DNA of 45,932 nt from Armatimonadaceae bacterium (GTDB taxonomy: Bacteria; Armatimonadota; Armatimonadia; Armatimonadales; Armatimonadaceae): the NCBI GenBank assembly GCA_030447685.1, contig JAUJOK010000002.1, positions 74,252 to 120,183 on the forward strand, read 5' to 3'. A program made the translations under genes and the position numbers. The notes below the pieces were generated by a model. The model saw only the letters and a list, made by a program, of their open reading frames with translations. It was not told the origin of the DNA and did no database searches. This document shows positions 16,422 through 23,776 of this stretch, piece after piece; the stretch's first letter is position 1, and each line of letters begins with the position of its first letter.

Positions 16422-16886
16422 TTAACCGCGTTTTGTTTGTTCGACATAATTCATCTGCAGGTCGCTGACCAGCGCGCGCAGCGGCAGCCGGTCTTCGGCG
16501 GGAACCGTCGGCTCCAACTGCTGCGCCAGAAATGCCACCGTATCGATGGCGACCTTGGCCTGGGGCATGTCCCGCTCGATCTGGCCCGTGCCGGGGTTTG
16601 CCACAAGCCCCATGCGCAGCCACGCCAGCGAGCGCAGTTCCCCTAAAAACATCGCCAGTACGGCATAAATATCGGGCAGTGACCCGTCGCCCGGTATGCC
16701 AAGATCATCGTCCTCCTCGTTTTCGAGAAGCTCCTCCGGCGGCCCTGTCTGCGCTTCTACGGTTGCGGGAGCGGGGGCGGCAGCGGCGGCCTCGGCCTGC
16801 GGCGCGTCCGCACTCGTCTCCTCGCTCAAAAATCGGCGGCGATCACGGACGGTGAAACTTCCGCCCGATTCCTCTTCTGATTCCAC
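16422..16886 (-). CDS. DUF1844 family protein
   Basis: A 154-residue protein. Residues 1-70 are a disordered Glu/Ala/Pro-rich region. The C-terminal 80 residues match the DUF1844 pattern: LPDIYAVLAMFLGELRSLAWLRMG, then QAKVAIDTVAFLAQQLEP and LRALVSDLQMNYVEQ. The family is widespread in several phyla and its function is not established. The start is GTG 16886, preceded by a G-rich GGGGG string. A clear sigma-70 promoter lies about 100 nt upstream (16986-17014). It heads a two-gene unit with the helical protein downstream. Confidence 0.82.
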   Translation of the reverse strand: MESEEESGGSFTVRDRRRFLSEETSADAPQAEAAAAAPAPATVEAQTGPPEELLENEEDDDLGIPGDGSLPDIYAVLAMFLGELRSLAWLRMGLVANPGTGQIERDMPQAKVAIDTVAFLAQQLEPTVPAEDRLPLRALVSDLQMNYVEQTKRG

Positions 16887-16985
16887 GCATTACCCCCGCA
16901 TGCGAGGGAAGCCCTGTGCGGCCTGCTGTGTCAGCCAGCAGCGCAGGCAGCGCAGCGGTCGCATTGTCCCATCACCATGCGGGCA

Positions 16986-17014
16986 ATTGTAGCACATCCC
17001 CTTTGCCGACGCAA
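16986..17014 (-). promoter_or_regulatory. Sigma-70 promoter of the DUF1844 unit
   Basis: Minus strand: TTGCGT (17009-17014), 17-nt spacer, TACAAT (16986-16991). It gives a leader of about 95 nt with a CTGCTG..CAGCAG hairpin before GTG 16886. The 220-bp divergent gap holds nothing else coding that I trust. Confidence 0.6.
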
Positions 17015-17061
17015 GGTGAACCTGCCCGCTTATTGAAAAACTTTATCCAGGCCTGCAACCG

Positions 17062-17091
17062 TTGACGGCACGCCTCTGTCTATTGTAGGAT
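17062..17091 (+). promoter_or_regulatory. Probable promoter of the histidine kinase gene
   Basis: TTGACG at 17062-17067 and TAGGAT at 17086-17091 with an 18-nt spacer, predicting a very short leader before ATG 17110. Confidence 0.4.
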
Positions 17092-17109
17092 GGGACGGGT
17101 AACGGGCAT

Positions 17110-18453
17110 ATGGAAATCGACATCTCCACCACACATTTTGAGCAGCAGATTGCCGAGCTGCGGACGGCTCTCGACCACCGCGAGCGGCAGATCGAGGCGA
17201 TACGGCGCACCAGCGACGCGCTGTTTTCCCATACGGGCGTGGATGCGATGGTGCGTGAAACGCTGACCCTTGCGCTCAAGGTGCTGTATGCGGATGCCGG
17301 CACCGTTTATCTTTACGAAGCCTCGACCGATAGCCTGGTGTTTCGTCATGTCATCGGAGCATCGGCGGAGACGCTGACGGGGCGGCGCATGCCTGCCTCG
17401 ACGGGAATCGCGGGCAAGGTTTTTCGTACCGGCATTCCCGACCTGACCGAAAACGCCAATGAAAGCGACACGCACAATCGCGAGATCGACAAGCAGAGCG
17501 GCTATCGCACCGACTCCATAATGACCGTGCCGATAAAGCGCACCGACGGCAACCCTATTGGAGTCATGCAGGTCCTGAACGCCCAGTTCCCGCCCTTTGA
17601 CCACCGCGATCTGGAAGTGCTTCAGGTGCTCTGCTCCCAGGCGGCGGCGGCCATCGAGCACGCCGACCTGCTCCAGCAGGCGCGCAAGGCCGAGATTGTC
17701 AATGTTATCGGCGATATTTCGCATGACATCAAGAACATGCTCACCCCGATCCAATCCGGCGTGTGGACGCTTCAGCCGATGCTTGACCAGCTTTTCGAAG
17801 ATCTGGACAAGATTCAAGCCACCTGTCCCGAAGCCGAGACCTGGGGCAAGGACATCGCGCGTATCGCCAACAGCGTGCGCGAAGACTACACCTGGATGCT
17901 GACGAACGCCCTGGACGCCGCCGATCAGGTGCAGGCGCGCACGCGGGAAATCGCCGATGCCATCAAGGGAGAGACGGCTCCGCCCTTGTTCGAAGAGGCC
18001 GACCTGAACGAGACGGCGCGCGAGGTGATGCGGACGCTGCGCCTGGTGGCCGAGCGCAAAGAGATACGTCTGAACCTCGATTTGGACGAAAACCTGCCGC
18101 GCGCGGAGTTCGACCGCAAGAAGATGTTCGATGCCCTGTACAACCTGGTCAACAATGCCATTCCGGAAACCCCGGAGCGCGGCAGAATCACCCTCCGCAC
18201 GCGCGGCCCCGAAGACAATGGCGATACACTTCTTGTCGAAGTCGCGGACACCGGCAAAGGCATGCCCGAGGAGGTTCGTCTCCGCCTTTTCACCGAATCG
18301 GCCATCTCCACCAAAGTCGGCGGCACAGGTCTGGGCACGCGCATCGTCGGCGGCATCGTCAAGCGCCACAACGGCACCATCACCGTCGCCAGCGAGCAGG
18401 GCGTCGGCTCCACCTTCTCCATCCGCCTCCCCTTGCGGCACAAAGAGGGCTGA
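17110..18453 (+). CDS. GAF-domain sensor histidine kinase (soluble)
   Basis: A 447-residue cytoplasmic kinase. Order: N-terminal coiled coil (residues 8-33), GAF domain about 40-190 (STGIAGKVFRTGIPDLTENA, then GVMQVLNA), a short helix, phosphoacceptor H-box ISHDIKNMLTPI with His205, and a HATPase_c domain about 320-445 with N-box NLVNNAIPET, G1 DTGKGMPEE and G2 GTGLGTRIVGG. It has no membrane segment, so it probably senses a small ligand or redox signal in the cytoplasm. The N-box has IPET where many kinases have AxKYT. No response regulator gene is adjacent (orphan kinase). A hairpin follows the stop. Confidence 0.93.
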   Translation: MEIDISTTHFEQQIAELRTALDHRERQIEAIRRTSDALFSHTGVDAMVRETLTLALKVLYADAGTVYLYEASTDSLVFRHVIGASAETLTGRRMPASTGIAGKVFRTGIPDLTENANESDTHNREIDKQSGYRTDSIMTVPIKRTDGNPIGVMQVLNAQFPPFDHRDLEVLQVLCSQAAAAIEHADLLQQARKAEIVNVIGDISHDIKNMLTPIQSGVWTLQPMLDQLFEDLDKIQATCPEAETWGKDIARIANSVREDYTWMLTNALDAADQVQARTREIADAIKGETAPPLFEEADLNETAREVMRTLRLVAERKEIRLNLDLDENLPRAEFDRKKMFDALYNLVNNAIPETPERGRITLRTRGPEDNGDTLLVEVADTGKGMPEEVRLRLFTESAISTKVGGTGLGTRIVGGIVKRHNGTITVASEQGVGSTFSIRLPLRHKEG

Positions 18454-18459
18454 GGTGCC

Positions 18460-18502
18460 GGGCCGATAAACGACCCGTCTTGGGAAAATCGTCCTTCGGA
18501 CG
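18460..18502. repeat. Half copy of the 37.5-kb palindromic element
   Basis: GGGCCGATAAACGACCCG at 18460-18477 differs at one position from the outer arm at 37478-37495. It is followed, as there, by a purine-rich spacer (GGGAAAA) and a short hairpin CGTCC-TTC-GGACG (18490-18502). The matching right arm is missing. It lies 7 bp after the kinase stop codon and may act as its terminator. Confidence 0.55.
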
Positions 18503-18533
18503 GGTGCAGCTTTGGCGCTGCTGGTTGCCGGAG

Positions 18534-18539
18534 TAAAAT
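18534..18539 (+). promoter_or_regulatory. Putative -10 element (TAAAAT), leaderless start
   Basis: TAAAAT ends 6 nt before ATG 18546; no Shine-Dalgarno lies between them. Confidence 0.4.
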
Positions 18540-18545
18540 AAGCGA

Positions 18546-18761
18546 ATGCAGACCTATCCTGATACGCAGCAAGACTTAACCGCGCTGCTTGAGGAAGCGA
18601 TCCGGGAAGGCGGCGTTCGCATTCGCCGCGCCGATGGGAAGACGTTTCTTCTCCAACCGGAGGAAGCCAAACGCTCGCCGCTGGATGTTCCCGGCATTGA
18701 CCTGGGTGTCTCGACCGAGGAAATAGTGAACTTCGTCCGTGAGGGGCGCGAACGATCTTAA
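18546..18761 (+). CDS. Small antitoxin-like protein, orphan
   Basis: A 71-residue protein: helical N-terminus LTALLEEAIREGGVRIRRAD, strand KTFLLQPEE, then SPLDVPGIDLGVSTEEIVNF and a helical VREGRER end. The layout (short helix, R.DG..F.L.P hairpin, then LDVPG and a final charged helix) is like small antitoxin-type proteins seen beside PIN or RelE toxins. I cannot name the family. The following gene pair is itself a toxin-antitoxin unit, 72 bp downstream, so it may belong to the same defence or stress locus or be an orphan. Confidence 0.55.
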   Translation: MQTYPDTQQDLTALLEEAIREGGVRIRRADGKTFLLQPEEAKRSPLDVPGIDLGVSTEEIVNFVREGRERS

Positions 18762-18833
18762 CGACTGAAAACCGCCAAAGCACAGCACAGCACTGCGGGC
18801 AATGGTTAACTGGGTACAGGAGCAGGCAAACCT

Positions 18834-19124
18834 ATGACAATTACGATCAGCCCCGAAACGGAATCTATATTGCGCGAGGAGGCCGCCAGGCGGGGCCAGG
18901 AAGCCGATATTCTCGCTGACACCCTTCTTGCCGAGGCGCTTGCTTTCGCCCGGCGCGAGTTTGAGGAGACCGTTGCCGGTATTGAGCGTGGCCTGCAAGC
19001 CGCCGCCGAAGGACAGGAACGCCCTTTTGAAGATTATGTTGCCGACGTGAAACGGCGGCGGCTCGAACGTGATCGGGAGCAGAAAGCGGAAGCGAGCGAA
19101 CGTGCCGCCTGCCGCGCCGCGTGA
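18834..19124 (+). CDS. Ribbon-helix-helix-type antitoxin
   Basis: A 96-residue protein starting MTITISPETESILREEAARR, the beta strand plus helix of a ribbon-helix-helix DNA-binding unit (ParD/RelB class). The C-terminal half is a long charged helix (AGIERGLQAAAEGQERPFED) that would bind the toxin. Its 3' end overlaps the start of the RelE/ParE-like gene, the common antitoxin-toxin order with translational coupling. Autorepression with the toxin is the family norm; no operator was identified. Confidence 0.75.
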   Translation: MTITISPETESILREEAARRGQEADILADTLLAEALAFARREFEETVAGIERGLQAAAEGQERPFEDYVADVKRRRLERDREQKAEASERAACRAA

Positions 19125-19503
19125 GGACGAGGCTTCCCGTATCTATGTGGTTCGGCTGTCTGAGCCTGCCGAAGCGGAGATTGAAGCGGCGTATCTGCGC
19201 CTGATGCGGTTAACCTCGCTCTCCTTTGCGGATCGCTGGCAGGATAGCTTGTTTGCGGCCATCGAACGGCTGTCCGCCTTTCCGACATCGTATGAAATCG
19301 CGCCGGAATCGGAGCGATTCTCAAGGCCGGTTCGACGCATGCTGTATCGTTTGGGGCGCGTCACTTACCGTGTTCTGTTCCGCCTGGACGATGAAGACGG
19401 TGATGGCGTTGTGGATACGGTTCGCATTCTGCACGTTCGCCACGGGGCGCAACAGGAACCGCCTCCGGAACTTGAAGGCGATGATGGAGGCTATGCCGGG
19501 TAG
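19102..19503 (+). CDS. RelE/ParE-like toxin
   Basis: About 133 residues from GTG 19102 (GTG 19069 is an alternative). The core is a RelE/ParE fold: IYVVRLSEPAEAEIEAAYLR, then WQDSLFAAIERLSAFPTSYEIA, VRRMLYRLGRVTYRVLFRLD and VRILHVRHGAQ. The LHVRHG motif near the end is typical of ParE/RelE-like proteins that cleave ribosome-bound mRNA or poison gyrase; which of the two cannot be told from sequence. It overlaps the upstream antitoxin by about 20 bp. Element B begins 19 bp after the stop codon. Confidence 0.78.
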   Translation: MPPAAPREDEASRIYVVRLSEPAEAEIEAAYLRLMRLTSLSFADRWQDSLFAAIERLSAFPTSYEIAPESERFSRPVRRMLYRLGRVTYRVLFRLDDEDGDGVVDTVRILHVRHGAQQEPPPELEGDDGGYAG

Positions 19504-19521
19504 AGAAGGGGCACTACTTAC

Positions 19522-19665
19522 CCCCGTCCCTAAAGGAGCGGGCTGTTTCGTGGAGAGAAGCCCGCTTCAGCGGGCTGATGACTCGTCGGCACAGCCTCCC
19601 GCTGCTTCCCAGCCCCATTGATGGGGCTTTTCTTCTTTTGGCAGCCTGTTCCTTTAGGGACGGGG
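19522..19665 (+). repeat. Palindromic element, copy B (MITE-like or structured RNA)
   Basis: Arms at 19522-19545 and 19642-19665 pair with two mismatches. The inner hairpins are AGCCCGCT-TC-AGCGGGCT (19559-19576) and AGCCCCAT-TG-ATGGGGCT (19611-19628), the latter followed by TTTTCTTCTTTT, a good intrinsic terminator for the upstream toxin gene. The first ~54 bp and last ~55 bp align with the reverse complement of 1498-1639, while the central ~34 bp differ. It fills the gap before the NamZ-fusion gene. Confidence 0.85.
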
Positions 19666-19680
19666 CAGGCAAACCTCCCG

Positions 19681-19686
19681 TATAAT
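19681..19686 (+). promoter_or_regulatory. -10 element (perfect TATAAT) of the NamZ-fusion gene
   Basis: TATAAT ends 9 nt before ATG 19696, so transcription should begin almost at the start codon. No Shine-Dalgarno lies between. Any -35 contact would fall at the very end of element B. Confidence 0.6.
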
Positions 19687-19695
19687 GCAGTCATT

Positions 19696-22119
19696 ATGCC
19701 TTCTATTTCCCGCCGCCGCCTTTTAGGCGCGCTTTCCCTTCCCGTCTTTTCGCCGCTCACTGCCTGGGCGGAACCGTCCACGAACACTTTTGCCGCAACG
19801 CCGCCGCTGCCGGAGCGTGATCCGCAGGCAGTGGGGCTGATTCCGGAACGGCTTGCCGTCGCCGATCAACTGGTGGCCGAGGCGGTTGCGACACAGGGCG
19901 TCCCCGGCGCGGTGCTGCTGGTCGCCCGGCATGGCGCAATAGCGTTTCAAAAAGCCTATGGCTACGCCGCGCTGCGGCCTGCGCCCCGTCCCATGACCAC
20001 CGACACCGTATTTGACCTTGCCTCGCTGACCAAGCCCATCGCGACGGCAACCGCCATCGCGCACCTGCTGGAAGCCGGGAAGATTGAATTAGATGCGCCG
20101 GTCGGGCGCTATCTCCCTGCCTTCGCGCAGGCGACTGACGGTAAGGCAGACATCACCGTGCGGCACCTGCTGACGCACGCGGGCGGGCTTGCCCCCGGCG
20201 GCGCATATGCGGGGAAGACGCGAACGCAGCCGCAGATTGTCGCTGAGATAGCGGTGTCTCGGCAGCGCTCCGCGCCCGGCGAGCGGTTCCTGTACTCCGA
20301 CTTTTCGTTTATCACCTTGGGCGCGCTGGTCGAGGCGGTTTCGGGGCAATGGCTGGAAACGTACTGCCGCGATAACCTTTTCGCGCCGCTCGGGATGACG
20401 AATACCACCTTCCGGCCCGGCCCGTTCCTCGCCCCGCGCGCCGCTGCCACCACCGCCGCCGAGGACACGTCCCGGACACGAGGGCGGGTGCATGACCCTA
20501 CCGCCGCCGCGCTGGGCGGTGTCGCCGGGCACGCCGGGCTGTTTTCCACAGCGGGCGACCTGGCGCGGTTCTGCCAGATGCTTCTGGGCAACGGCGAGTA
20601 CGCCGGGCGGCGCGTTTTGAAGCCCGAAACGGTACGATTGCTCACGTCCAAACAGTCGCCGTTTATCGGGGAAGCGCGCGCGCTGGGCTGGGATCTGGAT
20701 TCCGCCTATTCCATACGCGGCGCGCTGCCGCCCGGCTCGTTCGGCCATACCGGGTTCACCGGCACCTCCGTCTGGATCGACCCGCTGACACAGACGTTCG
20801 TCATCCTGCTCACCAACGGCGTTCACGGCAGGCCCGTTACCGGTAACGTTACGCCGCTGCGGCGTGCGGTATCGAGCGCCGTTGCCGCCGCCATCGCCGA
20901 CCTGCCGCCGGGGCCGGGCCGTATCCCCGCCACGCTTCCCGCCTCGCTGGAGGACCGCGTGAACGTGCAGACGGGCCTGGAAGTGCTGGCGCGGGAGAAC
21001 TTCGAGCGGCTGCGGGGGCGCAAAATCGGCATCGTCTGCAACCATACCGCGCTGGACCGACAGGGGCGCCATATCGTCGATCTGCTGTTTCAAAGCCGCC
21101 GGGCCAATATCGTCGCCCTATTCGGCCCGGAGCACAGCATACGCGGTGACGTGGACGCCTCGGCAAGCGACACAAAGGACGAGAAGACGGGCCTGCCGGT
21201 CTTCTCGCTGTATAACCTGAGCCTGCCCCGCGAGCAGCGGTATCGCCCGACGCCGGAGATGCTGCGCGGCATCGACACGCTGGTCTATGACATTCAGGAT
21301 ATCGGCGCGCGCTACTACACCTATATCGCGACGCTGGGCTACTGCCTGGAAGCGGCGGCGAAGCAGAATATCAAGGTCATGGTGCTGGATCGGCCCAACC
21401 CGCTCGGCGGCCTGCTGGTGGAAGGGCCGCTGCTGGACCCGGCGTTCTCCGGCGCGTTCACGGCCTACCATACCATGCCGATTACGCACGGGATGACCGT
21501 CGGCGAACTCGCCAATATGTTCAACACGGAGCGCAAAATCGGGGCGCAGGTTGAGGTCGTTAAAATGCCCAACTGGAACCGGCGGCTTTTGTGGGATCAG
21601 ACCGGCCTGCCCTGGGTGAACCCGTCGCCCAATATCCGCAACGTCCGCGAAGCCGCGCTGTACCCCGGTATCGGCTTTCTGGAGGTGCTGCCGCTGTCGG
21701 TGGGGCGGGGAACGGACATGCCCTTCGAGATACTCGGCGCGCCTTGGATAAACGGCCTCGCGCTCGCGGACAACTTAGACGCCCGCCGCCTGCCCGGCGT
21801 CTCGTTCGTCCCCGTGCGCTTTACGCCGGCCTCCAGCAAGCACAAAGGCGTCCTGTGCGGCGGCGTTCAGGTCAACCTGTGGGATCGGCGCATCTGCCGC
21901 CCGTCGGAACTGGGAATCCATGTCTTAGACGCGCTCGCCCGCCTGTATCCGAAGGAGCTGAATGCGCAGACGCTGGCGACGACGGGGCGCATGATCGGCA
22001 CCGCCGCCATCCCGAAGGCTATCGCCTCCGGCACGCCGCCCGCACAGATTATCGCCTCGTGGACGGACGATGTGGAGGCGTGGCGCAGACGCCGCGCGCC
22101 GTTCCTGCTGTACCCATAG
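19696..22119 (+). CDS. Exported serine hydrolase (beta-lactamase fold) fused to NamZ-type exo-muramidase (DUF1343)
   Basis: An 807-residue two-domain protein with a twin-arginine signal (SRRRLLGALSLPVF, residues 5-18). Domain 1, about 45-400, is a class C beta-lactamase/esterase fold: nucleophile motif SLTK (in DLASLTKPIATA), YSDFSFITLG (Tyr-x-Asp) and GHTGFTGTS. Domain 2, about 425-807, is DUF1343, the family of the exo-beta-N-acetylmuramidase NamZ: GRKIGIVCNHTALDRQG, LFGPEHSIRGD, YDIQDIGARYYTYI and VLDRPNPLGG. NamZ removes terminal MurNAc from peptidoglycan fragments, so the fusion suggests coupled cell-wall turnover or recycling outside the cytoplasm. ATG 19696 is used because the in-frame extension upstream is repeat-derived. 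The gene is intact. Confidence 0.9.
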   Translation: MPSISRRRLLGALSLPVFSPLTAWAEPSTNTFAATPPLPERDPQAVGLIPERLAVADQLVAEAVATQGVPGAVLLVARHGAIAFQKAYGYAALRPAPRPMTTDTVFDLASLTKPIATATAIAHLLEAGKIELDAPVGRYLPAFAQATDGKADITVRHLLTHAGGLAPGGAYAGKTRTQPQIVAEIAVSRQRSAPGERFLYSDFSFITLGALVEAVSGQWLETYCRDNLFAPLGMTNTTFRPGPFLAPRAAATTAAEDTSRTRGRVHDPTAAALGGVAGHAGLFSTAGDLARFCQMLLGNGEYAGRRVLKPETVRLLTSKQSPFIGEARALGWDLDSAYSIRGALPPGSFGHTGFTGTSVWIDPLTQTFVILLTNGVHGRPVTGNVTPLRRAVSSAVAAAIADLPPGPGRIPATLPASLEDRVNVQTGLEVLARENFERLRGRKIGIVCNHTALDRQGRHIVDLLFQSRRANIVALFGPEHSIRGDVDASASDTKDEKTGLPVFSLYNLSLPREQRYRPTPEMLRGIDTLVYDIQDIGARYYTYIATLGYCLEAAAKQNIKVMVLDRPNPLGGLLVEGPLLDPAFSGAFTAYHTMPITHGMTVGELANMFNTERKIGAQVEVVKMPNWNRRLLWDQTGLPWVNPSPNIRNVREAALYPGIGFLEVLPLSVGRGTDMPFEILGAPWINGLALADNLDARRLPGVSFVPVRFTPASSKHKGVLCGGVQVNLWDRRICRPSELGIHVLDALARLYPKELNAQTLATTGRMIGTAAIPKAIASGTPPAQIIASWTDDVEAWRRRRAPFLLYP

Positions 22120-22121
22120 CG

Positions 22122-22580
22122 ATGCTTGCGGCGGCGGCAGAAGAAGAGGAGGACAAGCAGCGCAAGCCCGAAAGTCGGCGCTGGATGCGGAACGTGCTGT
22201 GGGCGGCGGGCGTGTACAACCTGCTCTGGGGCGCGCTGGTCGTCCTTCTGCCGCTGCTGCCCTTCCAGTGGGCCAACATGCCGCCGCCCAACTACCCGGA
22301 AATCTGGCAGTGCCTGGGCATGGTCGTCGGCGTCTACGGCATCGGCTACATCATCGCCGCCTATGACCCGCTGCGCCACTGGCCTATCGTGCTGGTGGGC
22401 CTGCTGGGCAAGGTGCTGGGGCCAATCGGCATGATCTGGGCCATCGCCAACGGCAGGCTGCCCCTCGTCGCTGCCTTAACCTGCGTCACCAACGACCTGA
22501 TCTGGTGGCTGCCGTTCAGTGCAATTCTTTACCGGGCGCACCAGTCCAACCGGGCAGAGATGCCAGAGGCAAAAACATGA
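22122..22580 (+). CDS. Four-helix membrane protein of unknown function
   Basis: A 152-residue protein: charged N-terminus with an Ala/Glu stretch, then about four membrane helices (WAAGVYNLLWGALVVLLPLL, IWQCLGMVVGVYGIGYIIAA, LVGLLGKVLGPIGMIWAIA and a last one near DLIWWLPFSAILY). The NYPEIWQC and AAYDPLRHWPIV loops look conserved. I recognise no named family. It starts 2 bp after the NamZ-fusion stop and its stop overlaps the next gene's ATG (ATGA), so these three genes form an operon. Confidence 0.75.
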   Translation: MLAAAAEEEEDKQRKPESRRWMRNVLWAAGVYNLLWGALVVLLPLLPFQWANMPPPNYPEIWQCLGMVVGVYGIGYIIAAYDPLRHWPIVLVGLLGKVLGPIGMIWAIANGRLPLVAALTCVTNDLIWWLPFSAILYRAHQSNRAEMPEAKT

Positions 22581-23317
22581 AGCGAAACCTGATTTGTACT
22601 CCGCTATTGGCACTCCTGCTTTTGATGCTCACAGCGGCAGCACGCGCTGAGGAGTTAACGCTAAAGCAAGCGTTAACGCTGCAGCAAGCGCTGCAAGCCA
22701 GCATCGCGCGCTTTGCTCAAACGTATGGCGACAAATATGCCACGCGCACTTTGGGCAGTCTGACAACATCGCGTGAGTACCTGAAGGACCCACAGCAGAT
22801 ACGCGCCCATCAACGGCTTCAAGCAGACCTGAGGCGGCATGTAGAAGTCGATCTCAGGCGGCTATTCCCTGCCCTCAAATCCGTCGAGAGCCTGACCCTC
22901 AAAGCGAACAATTGGGTCAAACTGTGCGGAGAGGAGAGCGTAACCTGGGTGACTATCAGCAATGACTTGTCTTTTGTCGTCGCTGGCCGAAAAGGCGCGA
23001 CGTACAAGCTGTCAAACAGTGGCACGTTCCGGCAGTTGTGGACGAACCCCGGCTACACGTCAGAAGTCAGGCCCGTGTTGAAGGCTGCCGAAGTGCTGGA
23101 ATACGACAATAAGAGTGCTCCCCCTGCCTCTGCGGATCACATCCGAACAAGGAACTTCGCAACGGGATTTGTCCCGGTTTCCGCAGAAAGCGACCGCGCG
23201 TTCTGGCAAACCTTGAGGGGTCGCTTGCAGAAGCGAGCGCCTGTGCGACACAAATCGCCGCTGGGCCGGGTTCCGCTGGGTGGGCTGGAAACCAACCCGT
23301 TTACACACAATGATTGA
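22577..23317 (+). CDS. Exported protein of unknown function
   Basis: A 246-residue protein with a clear signal peptide (LICTPLLALLLLMLTAAARA, cleavage after ARA near residue 24). The mature part starts with a heptad-like Leu/Gln region (TLKQALTLQQALQASIARF), followed by a mixed region with paired basic clusters (RLQADLRRHVEVDLRRLFP) and beta-rich VTWVTISNDLSFVVAGRKG. No domain is recognised. ATG 22577 overlaps the upstream stop, so it is co-translated with the membrane protein. The C-terminal 40 residues are basic and probably disordered. Confidence 0.7.
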   Translation: MKRNLICTPLLALLLLMLTAAARAEELTLKQALTLQQALQASIARFAQTYGDKYATRTLGSLTTSREYLKDPQQIRAHQRLQADLRRHVEVDLRRLFPALKSVESLTLKANNWVKLCGEESVTWVTISNDLSFVVAGRKGATYKLSNSGTFRQLWTNPGYTSEVRPVLKAAEVLEYDNKSAPPASADHIRTRNFATGFVPVSAESDRAFWQTLRGRLQKRAPVRHKSPLGRVPLGGLETNPFTHND

Positions 23318-23391
23318 CACTCCCCTTGTTCCAATGAAACGGAGCCGCTGTATTCCGCTTTCCATGTGCGGAGACGAAGCCGTGCCTGAGA

Positions 23392-23742
23392 TTATTCTGG
23401 GGGTCTATCGTCTTCATAAAGGGCGGCATACATCACCCACGCTATTAAGAGGAGTTGCAGGGGAAGGCGCAGCCATAACAGCAGGGGCGGGATGGTGACG
23501 CCGGGAAGACCGACCTGATTGACGGCCATGTGGACGTTTGCCGGGAAGACGGCGACGAGCAGCGCGATCAGGCCGTACCCGGCGAGGCGGCGCAGGCGCG
23601 GGATAAGAAGGCCGATGCCGCCCAGAATCTCGCAGGCCCCGCTGATGTAGACGAGCGCGAGCGGGTAGGGCAGGTACGGCGGCATGATGTGCACGTAGGG
23701 GAGCGGGCGCAGAAAATGCAGCGCGCCCGCGTAAACGAACAA
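23392..23742 (-). CDS. DoxX-like membrane protein (start uncertain)
   Basis: About 116 residues with four membrane helices and the DoxX pattern FVYAGALHFLRP, then YISGACEILGGIGLLIPRLRRLAGYG and FPANVHMA. The family is linked to redox or sulfur chemistry in some species; its role here is unknown. The frame stays open upstream of TTG 23742 toward 23790 (LRAALRLLLAAL precedes it) but contains no ATG or GTG, so the N-terminus may use a rare start. It lies just downstream of the glycosyltransferase gene, same strand. Confidence 0.75.
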   Translation of the reverse strand: MFVYAGALHFLRPLPYVHIMPPYLPYPLALVYISGACEILGGIGLLIPRLRRLAGYGLIALLVAVFPANVHMAVNQVGLPGVTIPPLLLWLRLPLQLLLIAWVMYAALYEDDRPPE

Positions 23743-23776
23743 AGCCGCCAGCAGCAGCCGGAGCGCCGCGCGCAGT

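Noticed and set aside
17080-18783. 567-codon open frame antisense to the histidine kinase
   Set aside because: It is a GC-bias shadow. The plus-strand kinase has full H-box, N-box and ATP-binding motifs, whereas the antisense product has no motif.
20089-21093. 334-codon minus-strand frame over the NamZ fusion
   Set aside because: Opposite a clearly functional two-domain protein; its sequence is Arg/Gly/Gln-rich without domains.
21591-22121. Long N-terminal extension of the four-helix membrane protein
   Set aside because: It overlaps the NamZ domain in another frame; ATG 22122 directly after the upstream stop is the natural start.
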